Source: QHXN01 sp040509515 (GTDB lineage Bacteria > Acidobacteriota > Blastocatellia > Pyrinomonadales > Pyrinomonadaceae). From it: a stretch of 14,901 bases of DNA. Of the stretch, positions 7,488-13,602 are shown one piece after another. Made by a program: the position numbers and the translations under genes. The stretch is from positions 1-14,901 of the forward strand of contig JBEVKV010000582.1 in assembly GCA_040509515.1 (NCBI GenBank). The letters run 5' to 3'. Below the pieces are notes generated by a model. The model saw only the letters and a list, made by a program, of their open reading frames with translations. It had not been told where the DNA came from and did no database searches. How positions within the stretch are numbered: the stretch's first letter is position 1; every line of letters begins with the position of its first letter.

Positions 7488-8080
7488 AAACCCGCCCGCC
7501 GCCCGTCGCCGTCGCCGCCCGGCGCGGACGCGTCCTTCAACACTTCCAGCTCCACGCTCAGGAACCACGCGGGGAAAATCCACGCCCAGCTCCGTTCGTA
7601 ACGCGCCGGGTAGCGATTCGCCAGCCGCCACACGAGCTTGTTGACGAGCGACGGCATGAAGATGATGCTTCGCCTCCGGAGGCGAAAGCGCGCGCGCGTG
7701 TAGTAGGAAAGCTCCGACGCCTCGGTGAAATACTCGAACGTGGAGTAGGCGAAAAAGTGTCTGTGCGTCGGGTCTGTGAACGCCTCCGGCGACGAGTAGT
7801 GCGGCACGGTGATTCTGACAATCGCGCCGTCGCGGCAGACGCGGTGAATCTCCTCGAAGACGGCGACGAGTTCGTCAAGGTGTTCGACAACGTCGTAGGC
7901 GAGCACTTCGCGAAAATGGTCGGAGGGAAAAGGCCACGGCCTCACGTTCAAGTCGCAGACCAAGTCCGCCCCCACCCCCTGCGCCGCGTCCACGTTGAAC
8001 GCGCCCGCCACGGGCTTGCGCCCGCAGCCGAGGTTGAGCACGTCCGACCGCGGCGCGCCGGGCGAAACGGGAACCCTCAT
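7484..8080 (-). CDS. Class I SAM-dependent methyltransferase (Methyltransf_11-like), small
   Basis: This 198-residue methyltransferase-like protein is of a type common in lipopolysaccharide and capsule loci. Motif I is VLNLGCGRKPV (14-24). The next acidic position is NVDAAQGVGADLVCDLN, and LAYDVVEHLDEL (60-71) is the familiar EHL segment after the fourth strand. VRITVPHYSSPEAFTDPTHRHFF (88-110) resembles the region that in relatives covers the acceptor site. The start is the ATG overlapping the GT2 stop (ATGA, 4 bases), because the frame upstream lies inside the GT2 gene. No good Shine-Dalgarno is seen, so translation is probably coupled. The stop overlaps the next gene in the same way. The C-terminus is a glycine/aspartate-rich low-complexity tail. 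O-methylation of a sugar is the expected role, but proteins of this type are often only annotated by fold. Confidence 0.8.
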   Translation of the reverse strand: MRVPVSPGAPRSDVLNLGCGRKPVAGAFNVDAAQGVGADLVCDLNVRPWPFPSDHFREVLAYDVVEHLDELVAVFEEIHRVCRDGAIVRITVPHYSSPEAFTDPTHRHFFAYSTFEYFTEASELSYYTRARFRLRRRSIIFMPSLVNKLVWRLANRYPARYERSWAWIFPAWFLSVELEVLKDASAPGGDGDGRRAGL

Positions 8081-9036
8081 GGCTGCTCGTAGAGAAACGG
8101 CCGTGACGTTTGCGACCTGTCCTGCGCGCGTCGCGCCGGCAGACGCCCCTCCCTCCGCAGCGCGCGAGCGCGCCTCAGCGCCCACCAAGAGGCGCTGAGA
8201 CTCGCCCACGGGTTGCCGCCGCGTCCGAGCGCCGCGCGCAGCGTGCCGAGCACCGCGTAGCGGAGGAAGAACTCCGGCAGCACACGCCGCGGCGCGTGCA
8301 GGAGATAGAGCGCGAAGAAGTTTTTCAGCTTCTGTAGTTCGAGGTGCGGGGCGAGGCCGGTCTCCTCCGCCGGCTCGATGTGGTGGACGCGCGCGGAGGG
8401 CACGACCGTGATGCGCCGCCCCGCCCTGATGACCCGCGCGCACAACTCCACGTCCTCGACGTACATGAAGAACTCTTCGCGGAAGCCCCCGACGCCGCGC
8501 AGAAAGTCCGTGCGCGCGAAGACGCTCGACCCCGCCACGTAGGTCACGTCGAAGGGACGCGGGAAGAGTCCCGCGTCGGCCGCGCCCGCGCCGTGAATCT
8601 CCTTGCGGTAGACGCCGCCGAGAACGAACTCACCCCCGGCACAGCGAACCGTCCCCGCCTCGCGGTTCAAAATCAGAGGCGCGAGCAGCCCCGCCGAAGC
8701 GTCCGCCTCGGCGTACTCCACGAGGAGGCGGACGCTGTCCGCCTCCAGCACGATGTCGTCTTCGGTGAGGAACACGTACTCGCCCGACGCCGCCTCGATC
8801 CCCCTGTTCATGCCGGCGGCGAAGCCGACGTTGGTCGGGTTCCGCAACAGCCGCACGCGCGCGTGACGCCGGACGATTCGCTCGACCTCCGCGCTCGCGC
8901 CGCTCGCGTTATCCACGACCACCACGTCGAGATTCGCGTACGACTGCGCGAGCACGGACGCCAGCGCCTCGCCCAGACAAGTCGGCCGGTTATAACTTAA
9001 GACGACGACCGAGACGGTCGGCGGGTGACGGTTCAT
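8077..9036 (-). CDS. Glycosyltransferase family 2, rhamnosyltransferase-like
   Basis: This 319-residue GT2 (GT-A fold) inverting glycosyltransferase is likely to transfer a sugar from a nucleotide donor to the growing lipid-linked oligosaccharide on the cytoplasmic face. The opening strand VSVVVLSYNRP and VVVVDNASG mark the nucleotide-binding half. NPTNVGFAAGMNRGI is characteristic of the WbbL-type rhamnosyltransferase branch. The metal-binding acidic cluster is TEDD (residues 91-94). FFMYVEDVELCARVIRAG (189-206) holds the ED acceptor/catalytic motif, with HHIEP beyond it. The C-terminal 80 residues are basic with short hydrophobic stretches and may associate with the membrane. Its ATG follows the preceding stop by 7 bases, with AAAGG just upstream. 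Its TGA overlaps the next gene as ATGA. The rhamnosyl donor is a guess from motif style only. Confidence 0.88.
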   Translation of the reverse strand: MNRHPPTVSVVVLSYNRPTCLGEALASVLAQSYANLDVVVVDNASGASAEVERIVRRHARVRLLRNPTNVGFAAGMNRGIEAASGEYVFLTEDDIVLEADSVRLLVEYAEADASAGLLAPLILNREAGTVRCAGGEFVLGGVYRKEIHGAGAADAGLFPRPFDVTYVAGSSVFARTDFLRGVGGFREEFFMYVEDVELCARVIRAGRRITVVPSARVHHIEPAEETGLAPHLELQKLKNFFALYLLHAPRRVLPEFFLRYAVLGTLRAALGRGGNPWASLSASWWALRRARALRREGRLPARRAQDRSQTSRPFLYEQP

Positions 9037-9043
9037 GAGCCTT

Positions 9044-9865
9044 TCAGGACAGAGGGAGTTGCTGGTTCTCGCCGCTCACGAAGTCGTTGTAGCGGCCGTG
9101 CGCGAAGTCGTGGTAGATGAAAATCTGGTGGTGCCACGTCTCCCTGACACGCCGCGTCAGCAGGTGGTAGGGGGCGGCGATCTTCTTGCTCGCGCGCGTC
9201 TCGTTGAATTCCCGGATGGCGAGACGCTCCCCCGTGTAGTCGCTGTACAGCTCCGTCTCGCCGCCGATGGTGTCGTCGAAGTAGCAGAACACGCGGGGCA
9301 GGAAATACCTCTCGGGCGAGTCGAACATTTCGAGCGCGGCGGCGGTCGAAGTGTAGTAGTCGAAGTCGTGTATGACGGCGGCGATTGGCGCGGGGTCGTA
9401 CTCCTCGCAAAAACTCCGCGCCGTCTCTTTGATGTCGCCCATCACCAGCCTCGCCTTCTTCAGACGCGCGCGCAGCCTCTCCGCGTCCATCGCGAAAAAA
9501 CCCTCGCGCCAGTGGTACGGCAAATCCCTGTAGTCGGCCGGCGCGGGCAGCCCCTTGCCCGTGTCGAAGCCGTAAATATCAATCTCGATTCCGAGGACGC
9601 GGGAGACCTCCTCCGCGTGATATTCGAGATTGAGCAGCCCACGCCCGCCGGCCACGCCGAACTCGATGACGCTGACGCGCCGGTGTCCCAGCTTCTTCGC
9701 CAGCAGCGCGCCCTGATACACGCAGTAGCCGTAGTGCGGGCGGTCGACCGCCCCGTGCTCAAGACGGTACAGGTAACTCCCGAGGTTGAACTTTCGGACG
9801 AGCCTCAGCGCGATTGTGCGGAGCGGGTAGGGGTCGACAACGATGCTCTTCAGAAAAGGAATCAT
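9044..9865 (-). CDS. TylF/MycF-like SAM-dependent methyltransferase (divergent)
   Basis: This 273-residue protein looks like a distant member of the TylF/macrocin O-methyltransferase superfamily. Motif I is IEFGVAGGRG (67-76), followed by YGFDTGKGLP (98-107), which parallels the TylF pattern of a D and a GLP after the second strand. IHDFDYYTSTAAAL (165-178) matches the metal-binding DxDxYxST region, and FDDTIGG with GERLAIREF downstream matches the TylF FDD...DF segment. MycF and TylF methylate sugar hydroxyls of macrolides with Mg2+, so methylation of a sugar is a reasonable guess here. The start ATG is preceded by two tandem copies of AAGGGTTAA that can supply the ribosome site. The stop lies 7 bases before the GT2 gene. 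Similarity is at motif level only. A SAM-binding protein of unknown activity is the fallback call. Confidence 0.62.
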   Translation of the reverse strand: MIPFLKSIVVDPYPLRTIALRLVRKFNLGSYLYRLEHGAVDRPHYGYCVYQGALLAKKLGHRRVSVIEFGVAGGRGLLNLEYHAEEVSRVLGIEIDIYGFDTGKGLPAPADYRDLPYHWREGFFAMDAERLRARLKKARLVMGDIKETARSFCEEYDPAPIAAVIHDFDYYTSTAAALEMFDSPERYFLPRVFCYFDDTIGGETELYSDYTGERLAIREFNETRASKKIAAPYHLLTRRVRETWHHQIFIYHDFAHGRYNDFVSGENQQLPLS

Positions 9866-9871
9866 CCGTCT

Positions 9872-9889
9872 TTAACCCTTTTAACCCTT
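9872..9889 (-). repeat. Perfect tandem 9-base repeat carrying ribosome-site sequence
   Basis: On the coding strand two adjacent copies of AAGGGTTAA stand in the 47-base spacer before the TylF-like methyltransferase gene. The nearer AAGGG is 10 bases from the ATG and can act as Shine-Dalgarno; the other is 9 bases further away. This is the most A+T-rich spot in an otherwise G+C-rich spacer. I saw no hairpin or promoter-like pair of hexamers in the spacer. Confidence 0.75.
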
Positions 9890-9912
9890 GCCCCCGACGC
9901 GCCGCCGGACGC

Positions 9913-10719
9913 CTAACGTCCCCCGTTCCGGCGCGCGTAGATTAACCCGTGATTCGCATTCATCGGGCGCACGAGGCAGCGAAAGCCCGCCCGCTCAAGG
10001 ACGCTTCGGCAACGCCCCGACGCGTTCGGGCACAGCTTGTCGTGGTACTCGACGATGACCTGACGCAAGGCCCCGAGCGTCGCGGGGGTCGCGCCTTCCA
10101 GCGTGTCGGCCTCGCCGCCCTCGGTGTCGATCTTCAACAGCGCTATCGGCTGAGCGCCCGCGCGCCTGACGACCTCGTTGAGATCGACGAGCGGGACGTA
10201 GGTGGCGACGGCCTCGGGGGTCGGGGGCGAATCGCTGTACGCGGTGGCGGTCATGCTGTGCACGTTCGTCCACAGGCGCAGCCGGCCGGGGCCGCGGCCG
10301 ACCGCCTCGTCGTGGACGGTCACCCTGTCCGCCAGTCCGTTGGCCTCGACGTTGTGTCGCAGCACAGCGTTGGTCTCGGGGTTCGGCTCGTAGGCGTGGA
10401 CGCGAAGCCGGCCCGCGCGGCTCGCCCAGTCGAGCGTGACCGCCCCGATGTTGGCGCCGATGTCGATCACCACTCCGTCCCGCGGGCTTGCGATGTGACG
10501 CCTGTACTGGCGCTCGCCGAAGACCTCGCGCAGCAGCGAGACCGGGCTGTCGAGTCGTCCGTGGTGGAGCGTGAAGCCGTCGCGGAATTGCAGCGGCGGC
10601 GGCCGGCGGCTGACGCGGTAAGCCGACCAGACCTCGCGCCAGTTCGACAGCCAGCGAATCATCCGGGCCAGCGTCAGCGCCGCGTAGTACTTGAAGAACG
10701 CCCACTCCGAGACTGTCAT
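9913..10719 (-). CDS. FkbM family SAM-dependent methyltransferase
   Basis: This 268-residue enzyme of the FkbM family is expected to O-methylate a sugar hydroxyl using S-adenosylmethionine. Motif I is VVIDIGANIGAVTL (about 83-96). The acidic residue binding the SAM ribose sits in YEPNPET (110-116), and the family hallmark LLKIDTEGGEADTLEG spans about 194-209. About 80 residues precede the Rossmann fold, including a hydrophobic stretch near the N-terminus (FFKYYAALTLARMI) that could be an amphipathic membrane-associated helix. The ATG start is supported by AGGGA at 10732-10728, which overlaps the stop of the oxygenase gene and lies 8 bases upstream. It ends with TAG and is followed by a 47-base spacer. 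FkbM enzymes are named for a polyketide O-methyltransferase but are very common in surface-glycan loci. The acceptor is unknown. Confidence 0.9.
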   Translation of the reverse strand: MTVSEWAFFKYYAALTLARMIRWLSNWREVWSAYRVSRRPPPLQFRDGFTLHHGRLDSPVSLLREVFGERQYRRHIASPRDGVVIDIGANIGAVTLDWASRAGRLRVHAYEPNPETNAVLRHNVEANGLADRVTVHDEAVGRGPGRLRLWTNVHSMTATAYSDSPPTPEAVATYVPLVDLNEVVRRAGAQPIALLKIDTEGGEADTLEGATPATLGALRQVIVEYHDKLCPNASGRCRSVLERAGFRCLVRPMNANHGLIYARRNGGR

Positions 10720-10730
10720 CGTCCGAATCC

Positions 10731-11552
10731 CTACGACTTCCTTTTCAGGCGCGCGCCGATGTCGGCGAAGAGGGGCGGGACGAGACGCTTGAGGACGGAC
10801 TTGAGCGAGTACGTCAACGCGCGCCCGTTCAATCCGTGGATGACCTCGCCCGGCCGCGGGCGCATGAGCGTCCCGTGGTCGCCTGTCGCCTCCTCCTCCG
10901 GCCGCCCGTTGCTGTAGTAGTAGAGCGCGAGCGACTTCCGCGTCGTCCCCCGCGGGCAGGCGAGCGGCTCGGGGTGGCCGTGGAAGGCGGAGTCGGTCGT
11001 GTTGAAGATGACGCAGCGGTTGAAGGTCGGCAGGATGCGGCGGACGCAGCGCGTCACGCCCGCGTCCCAGAGTTCGAGGTGTCCGCCGTACTCCTCCTCC
11101 CAGTTCTCGTTCAGGAAGAGGAGCAGGTTGAGCCTCCGGTCGAGCCCGAATTTGGGGTGACGGTTGAAGTCCGCGTGTATCTTGAGGAAGCCGCCGCGCT
11201 CGATCTGGTGGAGCCCGCCACCGACGAAATAAGGGTCGGGGATTAACCCCTCGATGCCCGTCAGGCGTTCCAGAAACTCCATGAACCTCCCGGAGTTCAG
11301 TTGATAAAGCAGCCAGAGCGCGCCGGCGTCCATCCGCCGCTCGTCGTCAAAGGCCAGCTTCTTCTGGCGCGGGTTGTCGAACACATGCCAGTCAACCTCC
11401 TCCGGCTTGGGGAAGGAGCCGGCGACGGCCCTGAGCGTCTCCGCCGGGAGGAAGTCGTCGATGACGACGTGCGGGAAGGGCTCGGCAGTCGCGTAAGCAT
11501 CACGATACTCCGCGCCGAGCCGCGCCAGCCTGTCCTCTTCGAGAATGAACAT
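10731..11552 (-). CDS. Fe(II)/2-oxoglutarate-dependent oxygenase, prolyl-4-hydroxylase-like
   Basis: This 273-residue protein has the double-stranded beta-helix signature of 2-oxoglutarate oxygenases. The metal-binding pair is visible as His126-x-Asp128 in LKIHADFNRH. The distal histidine is His191 or His193 in AFHGHPEPL. Arg205 in TRKSLALYYYS is placed to bind the 2-oxoglutarate carboxylate. The N-terminal stretch EPFPHVVIDDFLP is typical of oxygenases found in glycan and secondary-metabolite clusters. It would hydroxylate a sugar, acyl or peptide substrate in the cytoplasm; which one cannot be told. The start at the ATG is chosen because upstream codons in this frame fall inside the acyltransferase gene. 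A 44-base spacer precedes it, carrying GGCGGGA 8 bases before the ATG as a possible ribosome site. The 9-base sequence GAAGGCGGG occurs twice in or next to that spacer, 28 bases apart. Confidence 0.85.
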   Translation of the reverse strand: MFILEEDRLARLGAEYRDAYATAEPFPHVVIDDFLPAETLRAVAGSFPKPEEVDWHVFDNPRQKKLAFDDERRMDAGALWLLYQLNSGRFMEFLERLTGIEGLIPDPYFVGGGLHQIERGGFLKIHADFNRHPKFGLDRRLNLLLFLNENWEEEYGGHLELWDAGVTRCVRRILPTFNRCVIFNTTDSAFHGHPEPLACPRGTTRKSLALYYYSNGRPEEEATGDHGTLMRPRPGEVIHGLNGRALTYSLKSVLKRLVPPLFADIGARLKRKS

Positions 11553-11596
11553 GTCGAGATTCCCGCCTTCGTTCCCGGGCTGTTCGACGCCCGCCT

Positions 11597-12226
11597 TCAA
11601 CGACTCGACGCGGGCGGCGCGTCCACGCCGTAGGCGGCGATGAAGGCGTCGATGTCGTCGGCGAGCAGGAGCGGCCACGCCTCCTTGATTTTCGCCATCG
11701 GCCAGTCCCACCACGCTATCTCCTGAAGCGCGCCGACCGTCGCTTCGTCGAAACGAAACTTGACGTGCCGGGACGGATTCCCCGCCACGATGGAGTACGG
11801 CTCGACGTTGCCCCTGACGACGCTGCGCGCCGCGACGACCGCGCCGTCGCCGATGCGGACGCCCGAAAGAATCAACGCCCCGTAGCCGACCCACACGTCG
11901 TTGCCTATCACCACGTCGCCCTTCGTGTGCGGGTGCCCCCGAAACCCGGCGGCCTCGGGAAAGAGTCGGCTGAACGGGTAGGTCGTCACCCAGTCGGTGC
12001 GGTGCTCGCCGCCGAGCATGATGGTGACGCTGTCCGAGATTGAACAGAAAGAACCTATTTCGAGCGCGGTGCCGTCGCGCCACGAGAGCACCCGCGGGCT
12101 GCCGTAAGTCCCGCGCCCTATCTTGTGCTCGGCGAACTTCGGGTTCTCGGCCATCAGCAGCGGCTCGGGCGCGGGCGGCGGCGCGAGCCTCCGCCGAAAC
12201 TTCTGAAGCGCGGCGGCGAGCATCAT
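11597..12226 (-). CDS. CatB-type hexapeptide (left-handed beta-helix) O-acyltransferase
   Basis: This 209-residue acyltransferase belongs to the xenobiotic acyltransferase/CatB branch of the left-handed beta-helix fold. It is expected to act as a cytoplasmic trimer that O-acylates a sugar hydroxyl. The hexapeptide rungs are plain from about residue 55 to 155, for example GDVVIGNDVWVGYGALILSG and IGDGAVVAARSVVRG, followed by the family signature SIVAGNPSRHVKFRF. His75 in GGEHRTDW is at the usual catalytic position, and the C-terminal helix carries the family-typical IAWWDWP. Two tandem ATG codons (12226 and 12223) overlap the TGA of the ACP-fusion gene. GGGAGG lies 3 bases before the first and 6 before the second, so the second may be the true start. 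Relatives use acetyl-CoA. Tight coupling to an acyl-ACP enzyme raises the possibility of a different donor, which is inference. Confidence 0.88.
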   Translation of the reverse strand: MMLAAALQKFRRRLAPPPAPEPLLMAENPKFAEHKIGRGTYGSPRVLSWRDGTALEIGSFCSISDSVTIMLGGEHRTDWVTTYPFSRLFPEAAGFRGHPHTKGDVVIGNDVWVGYGALILSGVRIGDGAVVAARSVVRGNVEPYSIVAGNPSRHVKFRFDEATVGALQEIAWWDWPMAKIKEAWPLLLADDIDAFIAAYGVDAPPASSR

Positions 12227-13572
12227 GCGCCTCCCGTCCCGGTTCGAGCGGGAAGCAGGTCGGCCGGGAGCGCGGACTCCGCGAACGGGACGCCGTAGAC
12301 GAGCTTCTCCGCGGTCGAGACCATCATCAAGCGCCCGTCGGATTTGCGATACATGCGGTAGTTGACGAAGAGGCGAACGGGGGCCGCCTCGGGCGCGGGG
12401 TGGTTCGTCGCGTAAGGGTTCTCCACCCACGGCTCGACCTCGACGACGAGCGTGTCGCGCGGCGAGGCGTTGTTCAGATACGCGCTCCGCCGTCGGACGA
12501 GAGTCCGGCGGTCGAGCATCTCTTCCGTCAGGCGCAGCCGCGCCGAGGCGAGCGCCTCGCGCTCGCAGATGTCGAGGAAGACGGGGTAGTTGGCGAAATA
12601 GACGAGCCCGGTGCTGCTGAAGTCGCGGTCTACCACCAGACGGTACTCGACGCGGGCGAGGCCGTCCGTCATGGGCACGTAGGAGTCGGCCGGTCGCGCG
12701 AGCGGGTCGCCCTTCTCGGCCTGCTTCATGGTGAGGTACGACTCGGGTGCCAGCGCCAGCTCGGGGATGGTCTTAAAGCCGGGGTTGGCCGGGCGCGCCG
12801 TCCTGAGCCATTCGGAGCCGTTGTGCTGCTCGACGAAGATGTTCGAGAGTCGAACCGCCGGGACGCCGGCCGCCACGGACGCCGCGACCGAGTCGAACGG
12901 CGGCGCGTCCGGTTCCGCGTGGTCGGCGGGGAGCAGGCAGCAGTGGCCGTCGAGCATCGAGCCGCCGTAACGCTTCAACGTGCTGCTCACCTTCAGGCGG
13001 TCGTTCTCGCCGTAAGCCGCCATCGGGCTGTGCGGCGGGAAGACCATCTCGACGTAGAAAAAGCTCGGGTACAGCCGTCGCCCCTCCTCGTCTGCGAACT
13101 GTTTGCTGGGGACTCCGGCGAGCGCGCTCAGGTGCCGCCAGCGTAGGTCGCCGAGGTATTTGAGCAGCGGGCTCTCGGCAAGGTTGTTGAGGCAGGTCAG
13201 CGACATCCCGATCTCGACATCGTCGTAGAGGACGCCGGAGGGCGTGAGCCTCCACTTGCCGGGGTGAGCCGGGCCCGGCGCGTCCCGCCGGCCGGACGTT
13301 TCGGAATCACTCCCCGCCGGGGACGGAGGCGGCCCCGTCTGCCGAGCGCCGATGTGCGCGGCCAGCTCGCTGATCGAGCCGAAGCCGTTGAAGGTTCTGT
13401 CGTCCAGATACACCCGGAATCTTCTTTCGAGCAGCTCCCGAAATTCCAGTTGCGCCAGCGAGTCGATGCCGTAAGAAGACGCCGCCCGGGCGGCGTCAAT
13501 CTTTTCGACGCCGACTCTCGTCAGCCGGGCGATGATCTCTTTGATTTGAAGTTCGACCGCGGGCGAAGTCAT
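12223..13572 (-). CDS. Acyl carrier protein fused to LnmK/Pnap_2097-like acyltransferase/decarboxylase
   Basis: This 449-residue protein has two parts. Residues 1-78 form an acyl carrier domain with the motif GIDSL, Ser38 being the expected phosphopantetheine site, followed by typical helix-III text up to SELAAHI. A Pro/Gly/Ser-rich linker (about 79-107) leads to a double hot-dog region (about 110-435). Recognisable text there includes NLAESPLLKYLGDLRW, SFFYVEMVFPP and, in the second hot-dog, LVYFANYPVFLDICEREAL. These resemble LnmK and the Pnap_2097 biosynthetic family. LnmK is known to self-acylate from methylmalonyl-CoA, decarboxylate, and load propionyl onto a separate carrier protein; here the carrier is on the same chain. 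The start is ATG, 30 bases after the flippase stop, with no clear Shine-Dalgarno sequence. Its TGA overlaps the start of the next gene, an acyltransferase. Family assignment is from memory of motifs. The substrate is unknown. Confidence 0.72.
   Translation of the reverse strand: MTSPAVELQIKEIIARLTRVGVEKIDAARAASSYGIDSLAQLEFRELLERRFRVYLDDRTFNGFGSISELAAHIGARQTGPPPSPAGSDSETSGRRDAPGPAHPGKWRLTPSGVLYDDVEIGMSLTCLNNLAESPLLKYLGDLRWRHLSALAGVPSKQFADEEGRRLYPSFFYVEMVFPPHSPMAAYGENDRLKVSSTLKRYGGSMLDGHCCLLPADHAEPDAPPFDSVAASVAAGVPAVRLSNIFVEQHNGSEWLRTARPANPGFKTIPELALAPESYLTMKQAEKGDPLARPADSYVPMTDGLARVEYRLVVDRDFSSTGLVYFANYPVFLDICEREALASARLRLTEEMLDRRTLVRRRSAYLNNASPRDTLVVEVEPWVENPYATNHPAPEAAPVRLFVNYRMYRKSDGRLMMVSTAEKLVYGVPFAESALPADLLPARTGTGGA
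12230..12235 (-). promoter_or_regulatory. Shine-Dalgarno GGGAGG for the CatB-type acyltransferase
   Basis: GGGAGG stands 3 bases before the ATG at 12226 and 6 bases before the second ATG at 12223. The spacing suggests that the second ATG may be the one used. Either start keeps the overlap with the stop of the ACP-fusion gene. Confidence 0.7.
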
Positions 13573-13602
13573 AAGCGTTTCGGACGAAGAGTCGAAAGGT
13601 CT

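Noticed and set aside
5436..7601. A 721-codon open frame on the plus strand opposite two glycosyltransferase genes.
   Set aside because: Its translation is rich in Arg, Ala, His and Pro with no family motif, and it lies opposite clear GT4 genes. Long antisense frames are expected at this G+C content.
11553..11598. The 9-mer GAAGGCGGG twice, 28 bases apart, around the oxygenase start.
   Set aside because: Short and G-rich, so chance is likely. It is not placed well for two ribosome sites.
11553..12083. N-terminal extension of the oxygenase frame (450 codons in all).
   Set aside because: The extra 177 codons lie inside the acyltransferase gene and give Arg/Gly/His-rich text without homology signs. 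The fold starts right after the ATG at 11552. The same reasoning applies to the extended frames of the other overlapping genes.
13573..13602. The 30-base spacer before the ACP-fusion gene, checked for a promoter or terminator.
   Set aside because: No hairpin, T-run or recognisable promoter hexamers were seen. It also lacks a Shine-Dalgarno sequence, but the spacer is too short to argue for a separate transcript.
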